A DNA stretch of 64,000 nt from Nymphaea colorata (GCF_008831285.2 NC_045143.1:8687503-8751502), one strand, 5' to 3'; positions 1-12,240 are shown, counted from the stretch's first letter. Notes: generated by a model from the sequence alone, not told the origin. Numbers and translations: made by a program.

Positions 1-320
1 GTGGATCAGTTCGGATCTTTTCCGAACCATTTCTGGCGTCCCTGGATCCAATACCATATCCAGATCCACTGCCCTCCGTTCGTTCTCAGTCCGTAGGGAC
101 TGGGAGGCTCTGGAAATTTTTGGTCTGTGTTTGTGGTTTTATTTTCGGGTCCGTAAACTGATGAAGATCCGGCCCGCTTTGTCATTCATGAAACGTGTCC
201 ACAACGAGCGATGCCGACAGTCCCTTTCCTCGCATTCAATGTCGTTTGTTCCCCAAAGCTCCCAAGTTAGAAAGCGACTCGTCAACAGGTCCCCTTTTCT
301 TTTCTTTTCATAACATGGAA
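1..320 (-). repeat. Duplicated block f, copy 1 (inverted)
   Basis: Read on the minus strand, this matches 30760-31325 and 51370-51880. Shared landmarks are GACTGTCGGCATC, GACACGTTTCATG and CGGATCT, followed by a run of GGATCTGGATCTGG-type sequence. The order of landmarks is the same in all three places. It is the far end of the inverted third copy of the large duplicated unit and runs off the window edge. The short reading frames here are not conserved between copies, so it looks non-coding. Confidence 0.8.
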
Positions 321-337
321 TTTAACAGCCTACCAAC

Positions 338-339
<2 letters not shown>

Positions 340-384
<45 letters not shown>

Positions 385-399
385 TATATATGTATATAG
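340..399. repeat. Compound microsatellite (CT)n-(CA)n-(TA)n
   Basis: A pyrimidine-rich CT run passes into an ACACAC run and then TATATA. It follows directly on block f copy 1. Confidence 0.9.
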
Positions 400-984
400 G
401 GTTGATTAGAGTTGCTTTGGTGGTAAGGTCATAAACTTTTATATTCCATTTTTCCTATAAATAAATCAAGATGGTAAGTCTATCAAGCCCTTAGGCTTCA
501 TTTTTTTTTTCATTAATCAAAACTGAATAATGTGCAATATGAATATTTGTGTATATTTAGTAAAGTTTGTGATATTTTATAGTTCAAAAAATAACTAACT
601 TCAAGTATTAGAAACACGGGACAGAAAAACATGCAATTAGTTGTCGATCACAGCTGAAGAAATGTCGTCTAGTTGTCATTTGGCTTTTCCGACTATCTAA
701 AGTTGTTTTTAGTGAAATGAACAAACTGTACAACTGAGCCCCAGATGAGTATTTGAAATTATAAAACTGAATTAGAAAAAAAAAAAACAAAGATCAAATG
801 TGTTGAACAGATCTAAAACAAAAAGAATATTGAAACGGAAGAATCTCACAAATTTGTTGTGTGTGCAAAGATTTATCATGTTTTTTTTTTTTTTTTTGTA
901 TCTCATAGTTTTGAACATTATGAACACGCACATGCATGCACTCAGATCCACCGGCATTTGTATAATATACAAGTCGAATTGGAC
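400..984. other. Non-coding interval, no gene recognised
   Basis: AT-rich sequence with homopolymer A and T tracts (about 776-787 and 881-897). No reading frame with family resemblance and no repeat with clear ends was seen. Confidence 0.6.
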
Positions 985-1135
985 CCAGTAGAGCCCACTC
1001 GGCCCTTGATGGGAGTACTTGGGCTGGTTATTTGGCACTTAGGCCGGCCTGATAAGAAAACTCACTAGAACAGGCTGGCCCGAGTCAGCTACTAGGGGTT
1101 TGACTTGGCTCGATATATATATATATATATACTGG
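985..1135. repeat. GGGCTGG/GGCCCGA-type dispersed repeat with short (AT)n
   Basis: GC-rich text (GGCCGGCCTG, CAGGCTGGCCCGAGTC) of the kind found again at 32735-33140, 33950-34275, 43945-44250, 51955-52045, 52285-52445 and 58985-59235. A short (AT)n follows at about 1112-1131. This is a degenerate fragment and its ends are unclear. Confidence 0.5.
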
Positions 1136-1589
1136 CAGCCGACTCACATAGAAACTCTTAAAACGTCACTTATGGCTCCTTTGAGTTCAAGTACTCGATT
1201 CGGATCTCTTAGACTCAGACACCTTGGATTTCACATTGGTTCTCTTTAGTCCAATTAATTTGGTATTAGATTGTTTATCAATGTAACTTGCAAAAATATG
1301 AACCTATTTACATCAAAATTTAGTTCAAACTCAAAAAGACAATCATGCTTTTTTTGTTAAAAGCTCCCCCTTGCATGCTGTCTTAGATCAAACTTTGGAC
1401 TTTTTGATCAACTTTTCCTTTTTGGTTTGTAAATCTTGATTTTGTTCATCCCACTCTATCTTTTGGATGAATCAAAGGGTTAGGGGACTCTCTTTCCCTG
1501 CATCACAATAATAGGTTCATGAACAGTGAGTGTAGCTTTTCTAATTTTCCAGTCCCACCTAGTCTACTGATCTCATATGTCAAACCAAT

Positions 1590-1990
1590 CATATGGATCT
1601 ACACGAAGAGATGAGGAAGGACAAGTTGGTATATCTGATCGCAAGGAACTATGAGGAAACAGTTGAACCTACTTGCTTGAGACTTCAAATCATAAAAAAC
1701 ATGACCAAGTTCATTAACTCCAAACACGATCACGCATATGGTGGTTGTTCACATGTATCTTGGCAGAAATTTCTCCTTAGGAATGGAAACACTTACAATC
1801 AGCAAATGAGTTTCACATTGCATATAAATGATATAGTCCATCTTCATGGAAGAAGAATTCTTCTTTATTAAATAAAAAGTAATAGACTTTAGTAGTTGGT
1901 CTGTAAAAGTATAGACATGGAGACCATCTTTAAGAGATACTGAAGGATTTTGTATGGACCCCCATTTTTTGTTCTCTTCTGTTCACTATT
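1590..1990 (-). repeat. Duplicated blocks d and e, copy 1 (inverted)
   Basis: On the minus strand, 1750-1990 matches 28440-28660 and 48790-48900. Shared words include GGTCTCCATGTCTA, TAGACCAAC and AAACTCATTT. At 1593-1650 an ATGGATCTACACGAAGAG stretch matches the minus strand of 29080-29140 (ATGGATCTAAACAAGGAG). A 92-codon frame spans 1593-1871, but its counterpart at 29 kb stops after about 19 codons of the shared segment. It may be an old exon, but no protein family is recognisable. Confidence 0.65.
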
Positions 1991-2422
1991 TTCCTTTTTA
2001 GCTTTCTTTTCTGCTCCATCTTTTTTGGGACCCAGTTCCAGGTTCTTGTTCAAACTTTCCCGTCACTATTGACCAATGTGCACAAGAATGGAGAAACCCT
2101 CTTTTAGATCTCCTTCCAAAAAATGCTAAGAATAAAGTAATAAAAATATTGTCAAACAAGAAAAGGAGCACATAAATTAGCTACTGATGGAGGCCAATAC
2201 CACTTTCTGTCATTTTGGAAAAATCGACACCAAGCCCAAGAAATGGCGGATTTGCATTTGGACGTTAGATGACACCCTTCTCTAACCCAGTTTTGTAAAA
2301 CTCGAATTAGTGAAAACCAAGTTTTTTATCCTACTTTCAGAGTGGATTACAACTCTTCTACATAATCTTAGATATAAGACTAAACTTTTAGGATATTATA
2401 ATGCTCATAGATTCGTTCTTTG

Positions 2423-2584
2423 GCTGCTACCAACAAAACAATGTAGCCAGATAAAAATTTATATGTGAATAAAAAAATTTTTAGTTTAATATATATAAAA
2501 AATTTGAAAATGTCTATTTCAACAGTTAAAATTTTGAAACTACAGTTTGGCCCCTACGACAAAAAATTCCTAGCTCTGGCCCTG
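2423..2584. mobile_element. hAT-like CAGGGGCGGAG-family relic
   Basis: The right end reads AATTCCTAGCTCTGGCCCTG, the inverted form of the CAGGG..AGAGCTAGGAATT terminus used by this family across the window. A 6/8 direct repeat (GTTCTTTG before, ACTCTTTG after) may be a decayed target-site duplication. The left terminus is not recognisable, so the start is approximate. Confidence 0.5.
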
Positions 2585-3059
2585 ACTCTTTGAGGACTGA
2601 GTGCAACTGAATTGTCCAATCTTGAACCATAGCCTTACTTCGCTTCATCGATCCAGCTTTCAATTGAGAGTAAAACACATCACAGTAGTCCTTCCGTACG
2701 TCGTATAGCAGGGACTACAAATCTCGACTTAAAACATGACAGCATTTCACCGGCACCAAACTTTCCAATTCACCACAAAAATATGATTATCTAACATTGA
2801 CTAAGCTAGCTGATTCGAAACAATGAAGCTAAGTCACAGGGGTACTTCAATAAGATTCATGTACTGGTGCCACCATGCCGATACCCAAAGTGGGTCCTTA
2901 GACACACTTTGTAGATGGAAACTGACCCAAACTGCATAAATTTTATGTGATTCAATTTTTTCAATTTAGTTTTGTTTATGTTTTTAGAGCTATTGTTTGT
3001 TGACATGCAATGTTTTTATTTAAAATCATTAATTGTTGCTTTCATTTTGATTTTAATGT
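2585..3059. other. Non-coding interval, no gene recognised
   Basis: Mixed unique-looking sequence lying inside the inverted copy. No homologous segment was found by eye in the other two copies and no open frame is worth calling. Confidence 0.5.
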
Positions 3060-3345
3060 CCAGCTCGAACTCGACTCGTTTAATTCATTTATGTTAATCA
3101 TGTCTCATTCCTTTGAATCGTTTAACTCCTAAACTCGTTTAGTTGTTAGAATTCATTTAACTATTTTGTCATTATAATTTCACATTCATTATATAGTTGA
3201 GAGAGTTGAGTTAAAATGAGTCAAGTTCTTACAACTCTCGAACTCAACTCACTTAATATTTCAAGCACACGTTTGGGAGTTCAAGTTGAGTTTTGAGTTC
3301 GAGTCAAACTCGAGCTGGCTTGACTCATTGTGCAGTCCTACCTGA
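3060..3345. repeat. TCGAGCTCGA-rich dispersed repeat
   Basis: Repeated ACTCGAACTCGACTCG and GAGTTCGAGTCAAACTCGAG words. The same family occurs at 25060-25165, 36013-36130, 48265-48575, 50515-50940 and 57295-57830. Short CAGTCC-type text flanks the right end here and at 25.16 kb. It is probably a non-autonomous element, but no target-site duplication was found. Confidence 0.55.
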
Positions 3346-3589
3346 AATGATGGCCCATAGGTTGCTTAGGCAATTTCCTAGAAAAATAGGTGCACATCTT
3401 GAATTTTTCAAAAATTGCAATACAGTCACACATACATTTAGCATGCCTATTCAAGTACCTACAAATAATTAACTTGTCCAAAAACAGACAAACTTCAGGA
3501 GATCTAAGCCTTCAAAATTGGGAAGGAAAAATGCAAGTGAGGCATTTTTCTTGTTTTTTTTTTGGGTCCCTACAGTTTCATCGTATTTT

Positions 3590-4420
3590 GGGGCCGGGAA
3601 CAAAATCAGCAACAAGGCTTTGGATTTTTCCTTGTTGATTTGTAGCAATAATATATGAAATCCCAAAGAAAGTGTCGAAGAGAACATTTACTTCCACTTT
3701 ATAGAAAGGAACGGAAGAAAAGATATAGTGGCTCAACCTCACTTGGAAGGTTGCTGTATGGGCCGGGTTCGAATTGATCCATCCCCACTTTCTTTGCCTC
3801 TTTTTTGAAAGAGAAACATCATCTTCCTTCACTTGTCTTTTCTTTGGATACTTTGATGGATTCCCAACCATTTTAAAGCCTAGGGATGTCAATGGGTCAG
3901 CTCTACTCTTAACCATACCCACTTTTTTTGGATGTTCACATATTTGAATTGAAATGCAGATGTGAATACAGAAAAATCATATTTGAAACTCAATCCAAAA
4001 TCTGATTTCATAACCCGAACTCGATTCCCATCCAATATTAGAATTCACATCCGAATCGGAATCCAAATTTTAGATCCAATATGGTTGACTTTCAAAGTGT
4101 AAAGGCATTGGGTATAAAATGATTGTTCAAAAGTAAATCCGATATGAATCCAAACTTTTCGGAATAATTGAAATCTGAGCGAATGTCATTTCTTGAATCC
4201 GTATATGAAGCAAATTTTTAATCAGGTGGTTTACATTTTTTTTTTCATATCTGTTTCTTCGGGCGTGATTCTGCCAGATGTCCAATTCAAATCAGATATA
4301 CTGGCATCTCTACATGTCAAATTCAGAAGGCCGAACCATAATGAGCACCAATGAAAGAGAGCCACTCATAATCTATCATTGAGTTTGTTGAGCCCCAATT
4401 ATTGGGCAGAGAGAGAGAGA
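3590..4420 (-). repeat. Duplicated block c, copy 1 (inverted, interrupted)
   Basis: On the minus strand this matches 27120-27640 and 47520-48125. Landmarks are a CT run, GCCCAATAATTG, AACTCAATGATAGAT, GTGGCTCTCTTTC, GTGCT.ATTATGGTTTGGCCTT, GGCTTTAA, and then TTGACC and AAGGAAAAATCCAAAG. The block is split by the hAT-like insertion at 3881-4312. The other two copies read straight through at that point. Confidence 0.8.
3881..4312. mobile_element. hAT-like element, TAGGGATGTC termini
   Basis: The left end reads TAGGGATGTCAATGGGTCAG and the right end reads ACTGGCATCTCTA, its imperfect inverse. The interior consists of AATCCGAATCC-type repeats shared with 32361-32730, 34785-35197 and 55118-55438. 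Copies B and C of block c lack it (27.25 and 47.62 kb), which marks it as a later insertion. The flanking 8-mers no longer match. No transposase frame is present, so it is non-autonomous. Confidence 0.7.
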
Positions 4421-4724
4421 TCATTAGGCAAGGCTTGAAATGGGCCATGGGTGTGACCTAATTGTGCCATTGCAAGGAAGCCAAGCCACACTGACCCATT
4501 GGACTCTAATGGTGTTAGAATTTCTAGCTGAGAGGCACCAGTACTTAAAGCAGCATTAGATGCCACCCTCAAAAAACACCATTTGGTAAAAATTAGGTTT
4601 TGCTTAAAGCTTTTTCTTTTTTAGTGAGTTTACAACCAAGTATACAGGTTGTGGAAAACCCGTTACATGCGGAAGCAGGGGAGCCAGCTTACCAGCTCTA
4701 GGATCGTTTTGATGCGGCCTAGGG

Positions 4725-4930
4725 TTTGAGGCAGTAGTTGAGCTACCATGGGGCTGGTGTGGGCAACTGCCTACCCCAGTCTTTGTAAACATTTATAAAA
4801 TTTTTATTTATGACTCAAGCCTAGTAATATGGAGTGCCCACACCAGACCTAGGCCAATGCTTTGTAGCTCTACATCATGCAGCCAATCAATTACAATAAT
4901 AAGATAGATCAGTGCTCCTCAGCTAAAACT
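4725..4930. mobile_element. CAGTGGCGGAG-family relic
   Basis: Contains GCTGGTGTGGGCAACTGCC and AGTGCTCCTCAGCTAAAA, the inverted forms of internal words of the intact member at 41411-41589 (TGAGCAATTGCCCACACCAG, TTGCTAAGGAGCACTT). The termini are lost, so this is a decayed copy. Confidence 0.5.
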
Positions 4931-4994
4931 TTTTGACCCTATCACTGGATTGAGGCGAACTCCTATATACATCTCTTTGTGTCTGACTGTAGGC

Positions 4995-5430
4995 TGCAGC
5001 AGTATAGGCCCATGCATGCAGTAATGCAGCTGAGAAGCTTGATTTTTCAAGAATGGCACAGCCCACAAAGGACTACATGAAGACGGGACTCGTCCCCCAC
5101 ACCACACTGTAGTGCATTAATAACAAGGAACAACTATCTTCCATTGATGAAGGACAACCAGACACCAAAATTGTACATTGGATAGAATTCCGCATCTTTA
5201 CAGATCAAATTTCATGAATTTTTTGGCAGCATGTAGTAAAAAGTTAGAGAGAGAAGAGAAGAGAAAGGGGGAGAGTAAAAAGATAGGAATTCACTGAAGC
5301 CATGGGCACGGACAGCAGCGGCAGATATTGCTGCTTCAATAATTGATTGGACGTGCGGAGGTGATACAATAGTTCTAATCATGTTTTTCTCTTCTGCTCG
5401 TAAGACTACGGAACCAGTCCTCCTTGCGTT
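4995..5430 (-). repeat. Duplicated block b, copy 1 (inverted)
   Basis: On the minus strand this aligns with 26028-26540 and 46010-46480. Shared features are AGGAGGACTG, ATTATTGTATCACC, ACGTCCAATCAA, CAATTATTGAAGC, a CT run, AAATTTGAT, CTTCTATCCAAT-like text, GAAGATAGTTGTT and ATTAATGCACTACAGTGTAGT. It contains no reading frame shared by all three copies. Confidence 0.8.
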
Positions 5431-5735
5431 GGGAAAGAACAGAGACAACCCATCTCAGTTTTAATTTTAACGTTTCGTACCCGTTCTATTATGGGGAGAC
5501 TAGTCGTCTCATACCGTCCAAAGAATGTGCGCGTTTGACTGCGTTGCTGATACGTGCCAGTTGCTTAGCAGAATCTTATTTTTCATTTATATGTTCTTGT
5601 TGGCCATAGTCGATAAAAATAAACAAACATTTTGAAAGAAAAACTCATTATTACTTAAGTGATATATCAGACGATATAACAATAATAAATTCTTGAAAAT
5701 TTTTAAGGGATATTAATATGTAAATGAGAAAACAT

Positions 5736-6000
5736 AGAGAGAGAGAGAGAGAGAGAGAGAAATTGAATGGTGGCTTTGGATGGCAAGCTTTACTCAGCTC
5801 ACTGATGTGTGTACAGTCCAACATATCATGATTGACAAGTTAAGAAAAAAAAATGAAAAAAAGGTGAATTAGATCATATTTTTTTGTGTACAGTCCAACA
5901 TATCATGATTGACAAGTTAAGAAAAAAAATATGAAAAAAAGGTCATATTTTTTTGTGTTCTATGATGTATATATATATATATATTTATATATTCGGTTTT
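5736..6000. repeat. (GA)n followed by a 77-bp tandem duplication and (AT)n
   Basis: GA run at about 5736-5760. A segment beginning GTGTACAGTCCAACATATCA at 5809 is repeated almost exactly at 5886 (period about 77 bp), including its A-rich tail. A short (AT)n occupies about 5967-5990. The near identity of the two units implies a recent duplication. Confidence 0.85.
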
Positions 6001-6470
6001 CTTTTGATGTCTGAGGCCTCTCAAAAATACTGAAACTGCGATTTTTGAGGGCACTTTCCGACACGGTAGGGTTTTTCACTTCACCGTTCCCGGCGGAGCA
6101 AATGGCCACCGGATGTCTTTTTCAAAGATAAAGCCGACGAGTGAAAGAAATAACCAAGACTGCGAATAAGAGAGAGAGAGAGAGAGAGAGAGGGGAAAGA
6201 GAAGCATCAAAGTTGAGGACTAGGAGCATTAAATGAGGCGGACTTTCAGACTCCATTGTCCGCTTCTCATTAAGTTGCAGCAAGTACGTTGCTAAAGAAG
6301 AGGAAAACACAAGGAAGCAAAGAATTCCGAGGCATGTCCGAGCTGCAGCCACCAGATAAGATAGTTCGAAGGCGTGAAGCCATCCGATAAGATAGTTGAG
6401 TAGCGGCAAGGACTTCTTCTGCCTGCGATAGAGCAGTCAGCCATTAATTGCAGAAGGAAACCACTGGTTG
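6001..6470 (-). other. Low-repeat, more GC-rich island; possible decayed or first exon
   Basis: Unlike its surroundings, this stretch has few A/T tracts. The minus strand has a 95-codon frame (6122-6409) with a hydrophobic stretch (CLGILCFLVFSSSL), and a second short frame from an ATG at 6383-6381 beginning MASRLRTILSGG. Neither is a recognised family, no downstream exons were found, and a GA microsatellite (about 6170-6192) interrupts the longer frame. No gene is called. Confidence 0.3.
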
Positions 6471-8200
6471 GGTATTCACAGGTGAATGTTTATGTGGCGT
6501 TCGTCCGATCTAGTACAAAAGGAGGTTCAAAAATTTCTTGCGTTGCATTTCATTGGTAGACTTAAACTGACAAGTATTCAAAGTGATTTAAAGCCCGTAT
6601 TCTTGTGAAATTTACTGTTTAAACAAACGACAGATGAAATCCACAGTTTAAAGTTTAAAACAAACAACGGATATTTGATCTACGCCAGCTCGTGCCACTT
6701 CAATCTTTCTCTAGCATTTAAAGCCCGTATTCTTCACCATTGATCTCGAAAAAAAAATACAAGGATGTGATTGTTTTTTATCTGTTTAGCATTTACCTAC
6801 TATTTTTTCTTATAATGATACTGAGAAGGGATTTTTCCCTTAGTTTCATAAATATTTTCTCTCCCAAACGACTTGAATCGTGCATAAAAGTATTAAACGT
6901 GCATAAAAAACGTGCATAAAAGTATTTTCTCACTCAATGAACTCCAATTGCTGCAAATAATGGAAAGACAACTCTGAGTGTGTCTGTTGTATAAAGCAGT
7001 GATATCACTTCCTTTGATATTTGTAAAGTAACTCAGCCTTCATTTTAACATACATAAATAATACAACGAAGCATGACAACATCCTCAGGTTTAGAATTTC
7101 TGATTAGATGCCATTCTAATTTCTTAATCGGATGTTAATTTTTCTCAATATCCAACTTTTTTGGAACATTTTGTCAGATATCCAATCCAAATCCACTAAG
7201 CCAATTCAAGTCTGTAGTGGTGAAACTGGTAAAAGTTTATACCAATTTTCAACTTTTTTCTCTCTTCTATTTATGTTCTAAGGCAATCGTTTTAATTAAG
7301 AAGAAAAGGATGGAGACCCAAGCACCAAAAAGAGCAATAGAATTAACATTTCAACCGTAGACATTTATGAAATGTGATTGAAGATTTGATAGTTTGTATT
7401 ATTCCCGCAGAATTTTATTGCCCGCAGTTTTTTGTTTTTCTAGTTGTAGCCAAGTAACTTCTAACTTCCTCATTTTTACTTTATCGTAAATGGTAGCTTT
7501 GATATGTAATTAAATAACAAAAGAAATCTTTCATCAAACGGAGAGAAGCCCTAGAGCAAACTGCCATAAGGGATATTATAAGAAGCAAAAATAAATTAGT
7601 TTTTGCTTCTCAGTTTCCTCTTTATTATACAAGCTTGGATTAGCAGAAACAATAGTACACACATAGATATATATATATATATATAATTGGATGGTGATTC
7701 TGACTTTTGAAAGTCGTCTACCATCTAACAAGGGCCGTCTGATCCACCATAATGAATGGTTAAGAAAAAAACAAGGAGAAAAACATGATGAAATTTTAGT
7801 CATTTAATTCTAGTTCACACATTTTCTACCTTAGTTTTCTCTCAACCATCCTTCTGCTCGAGATGCACAGTTATTTACAACAATATTGGTAAACACCATA
7901 TTAGAATATATAAATGTCAATTTTTCTCTCTTATTTTACTAAAACATCTATAATATTCATAAGCAATTATGGAAAGAGAAAGTGAAAGACTTGTTTGATA
8001 CACGGCCAATGAATTGAACAGGTAGCTAACTGGATGGGTTGTTGCAGGCAAACATCAAAGTCCAACAACCCTTCATTAGGGAAGGAGCAATATATATATC
8101 TAGAGGTCATGACTCATGATCTTGGTCATCTAAATAATAGGGACAGAGCATCCAAAGATTCCTTCAGCTAACGAGTTCAATAATATAAACACTAGTGACA
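6471..8200. other. Non-coding interval with one hAT-like fragment
   Basis: Mostly AT-rich text without a gene. About 7095-7215 carries CTAATTTCTTAATCGGATGTTAATTTT-like text that resembles the TAGGGATGTC family interior. A short (AT)n lies at about 7668-7685. Confidence 0.5.
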
Positions 8201-8204
8201 TTAT

Positions 8205-9003
8205 TTCGTGCATTCAAGGTTTTTGGCCTACACATACTAAATTTTCTACCTACTATGTCTGATAAAATATTAAAAAAAATAAATAAAGGACCTTCCAGCA
8301 ACTGCTAGGGTTGCAAGAATATTAATGAACTTCAGAATTTTAGAACTTTGGGAAGTGATAACATGTGCCTTTTCCGTCTGTTGGTTTGTTTGGGTTCTCC
8401 TTGTTAACTCTATTTTAGAGAGTGGAACTCAACCCCCTCACCTTTTCTCCATGCCTTCGGGGTTTAGGACTGCGATATTTGGGATAGATTCAGTGGACCT
8501 TCAATTTCTCAACGAGTTTATGGTTTTGATTGTTTTTTTTTTAATCTAAATCTGCCAAAAACTCCGAAGTTATAAATTTATGTCTAAGAAATCTAGTGCA
8601 TGCATTAGATTTTACGAAAACTCAACTTTTGATACGTTTAAACAAATCGAAACCTTCAATTTCAAATAATCATATAATATTATCAGTGCTCTGGATTTGA
8701 CTTTTTTATTCATCAATTTAAAAATTTCAATTTCAAATGACCCCAAAATCTAATCTGTGTACTGTATTTTGACAACTTTTTTTCAAAACTATAAAGATTG
8801 ATCTTTAAAATTTAGCAGTGAATTGGGCATTTAGGAAAACCGCAAGGTGACAAATTGTCTGTTATTCTTTTAAAAGTAACATCAGGTAGTTGTTTATTCA
8901 TATTAATGTGATGGTTAAGGTCACACAAGTTTAATTAAGAGTTAATGTATAACTTCGGAACTGGCTTCCTAGGCTTTATTTTCTTTTTGAAAGTTTAAAG
9001 AAC

Positions 9004-9078
<75 letters not shown>

Positions 9079-9100
9079 TTGAAAGGTCATAGCCACAGAC
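8205..9100. repeat. Local tandem duplication, left unit
   Basis: Pairs in order with 9457-10400. 8205-8400 (CATTCAAGG.TTTTTGGCC, GTACC/GTGCCTTTTCCGTCTG, TCTGGGTTC-like) matches 9457-9660. 8590-8660 matches 9664-9735. 8880-9000 (GGTAGTTGTTTATTCATATT) matches 10255-10395 (GGAGTTGTTGGTTCATATT). Ends in a long (AT)n at 9007-9075. A 74-codon frame at 8325-8549 is not kept in the second unit. Confidence 0.7.
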
Positions 9101-9456
9101 CTCCAGCCCTTGGAATTGAAAGCTTGCTTTGGGATCAAAATGCAATCTGTATATTTTGGGTGAGCAGGTTTTCTACCACCAAAAGAAGGCTGAAGCCCAC
9201 ACCCAACCCTTCATTTTTTCTAATATTTTAGAGTCTGCTTTCGGTGCCTCAGAGTGTCATTTCTACCGTGCTTCAACTTCAAAAACACATGAAATTGATA
9301 TAACGATGAAAACTGTGTTGTAGAAGAGAAAAAAAGGGGTGTCTCAATTTTCGAATCTTAATCTATACATGTAGAATATTTTTAAAACTCTTCGTTCAGA
9401 AATTCGTAATATTTTGGACTCAAAGCATTATTGTTCTAAATATTGGTTACATTATG

Positions 9457-10400
<944 letters not shown>

Positions 10401-11499
10401 TGTAATCTGCGTATGTTTGAAAGCATACACAAAGTCATATGGTTTAATATTTTTCAAACATGTAGAATGTACTTTCAAATCTCATAGAAACTTATCAAGT
10501 AAATATATATATTTGAAGAATCATTTCATTGGTAAATTCATATTGTTGGAAATGGTAGGAAATAGGGAAAAGAAGGTAAATTGTTGGAAAAATGCATCAA
10601 AAGATGTTAAAAGTGAAGGGGTCAGTCGGACCGGTCTCAATAGGGAATTGGTTGGGCGAGAAATCAAGTTCCTTGTGCCCCCACCCAACCCCACCCTCCA
10701 TAATGAGTGAGAAATAGCGATGTGGACTTGAACTTACCCCCACACGAAGCGCGAGCCAACACTGACATTGGTGAACATTTGGTAGGTTAAGTGGGTCAGC
10801 CCTGTCTGACTTTCATCAATGAACCCTGGGTCAGGTTTTGTTGGGTAGAGTGGAAAATCAACCTTTAATATGGGCGTTAACGGATCCAATTTGGGTCCTG
10901 ATAGATCCATGCTCAATCCAAACAGCAGATAATTAATTCAAATTGGGATCCAACTAATGATCTCAAGAGTTTGTGGTTCCAGTGAAAAATAACATAACAA
11001 GAGGATATGCTTTCATGAAAATTTTGAAGTTAGACATATGGGCCCAAATCATGTCTTATTTCTTATGTTCTGATCCAAATCTTATTTGAATCTGAATACA
11101 TCAATTTCGAACCTAAGCTGGTATATCAATATTGATTACTTTGATAACCAGTAAGTCTATAAGATCCGATCCGATTACCAACATAAACTGTATCCCTTTA
11201 GTTGGATCAGGAAAAAAAAACGAATCCAAACAGTACTTGGATTCAAACTCCAACATGCAGTTGAACTAGCTATATGTAAAGCTATATCAGAAGCCTCCTC
11301 ACCTCAGATATGGATCCGGGTTTGATTTCACAGGAATCCGATCGAGGAAGATCCGATTATGTCGAAATACAGCAAACGGCAGATTGGATCTGTCGTCCAT
11401 ATCTGCACCAATCTCCTCAAAATAATGGATCAGTTTGAGATCTTAAAACCGATATCCATCTGGGGTGCCTATGTCTCAATTGAGCAGTTGTCCACTTTC
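10401..11499. other. Non-coding interval with GGATCC-rich repeat text
   Basis: 10417-10710 is open for 97 codons but resembles no family. From about 10800 to 11440 the text is full of GATCCAAAT, GATCCGAT and GGATCTG words typical of the degenerate TAGGGATGTC-type repeats. No gene is supported. Confidence 0.5.
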
Positions 11500-11794
11500 A
11501 GGTGCCTCCTTCTTTCACTAGGCTCCAATTGGTGAAGTTTTTCCCTTTATAAGTTAGTGGTTGCCTTGCTATTGTACCAGAAGCTACACAATATTTCCAA
11601 TGTACTAATGATCTTTGCTTGTCCTGATCATTGAGTACAACTGATCCATGTAGATCCATTATTGCTTCTTTCCATGCCTCCATGAAGACAGCTGCAATGC
11701 ATACCTTATGTATTTTTCTCTGGACAAACATTGGTGTACAGTTGCAAAATGTCGTCGTATCAATACACTTCCGCAACGTACATCTACCTCGACG
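11498..11794 (-). other. Coding-like segment flanking the TRIM, unrecognised
   Basis: The minus strand is open for about 95 codons before reaching the TRIM, with ordinary composition (for example TPMFVQRKIHK and FMEAWKEAIMDLHGS). The reported longer frame is an artefact because it continues into the TRIM LTR. No protein family could be named. It may be an exon of a dead gene or part of an older retroelement. Confidence 0.3.
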
Positions 11795-11799
11795 CGGCT

Positions 11800-12235
11800 T
11801 ATAACAACCCAACACACTCTTGAGCTCCTCTTGAGCTCGGGCCCTTGGTTCAGCAGATCCCAACCCGCCACTGAGCAGTTTCGGCTCCAACTTTGAAAAT
11901 GCTAGGAACCAGGATAATCATCTCATTAATGACATCATTTCTAAGTCATTGAAGATCCCTCACAATCTTCAATACGAGACTAAACATATAGGGCGTTACA
12001 ATCCACCCCCCTTGAGGCACACGCGTCCCCGTGTGTGGGACCTTAGGTCCGAATGTTGAAACTGCTCTGATACCACTAAAACAACCTGACCTACTCTTGA
12101 GCTCGGGCCCCTTGGTTCGGCTGATATCAACCCCACTCCCTAACAGTTTCGACTCCAACATTGAAAAGGCTAAGAACCAGGACAATCACCTCATTAACAA
12201 TCTTCAATACGAAACTAAACATTTAGGGTGTTAGA
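11800..12235 (-). mobile_element. TRIM (terminal-repeat retrotransposon in miniature), complete
   Basis: On the minus strand the order is: 5' LTR (12235-12076, starts TCTAACACCC); primer-binding motif TGGTATCAGAGC (12075-12064), the usual plant tRNA-iMet complement; an internal region of about 75 bp with no coding capacity; a purine tract (CAAGGGGGGTGGA, about 12014-12002); and a 3' LTR (12000-11800, starts TGTAACGCCC). The LTRs match throughout apart from an extra segment of about 40 bp in the 3' LTR. A perfect 5-bp target-site duplication, CGGCT on the plus strand, flanks it at 11795-11799 and 12236-12240. The substitutions between LTRs indicate an old insertion. Such elements are non-autonomous and rely on reverse transcriptase supplied in trans. 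Confidence 0.85.
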
Positions 12236-12240
12236 CGGCT

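Noticed and set aside
3765-3785. tRNA B-box GGGTTCGAATTGATCC
   Set aside because: No A box at the right distance and no cloverleaf. It lies within duplicated block c.
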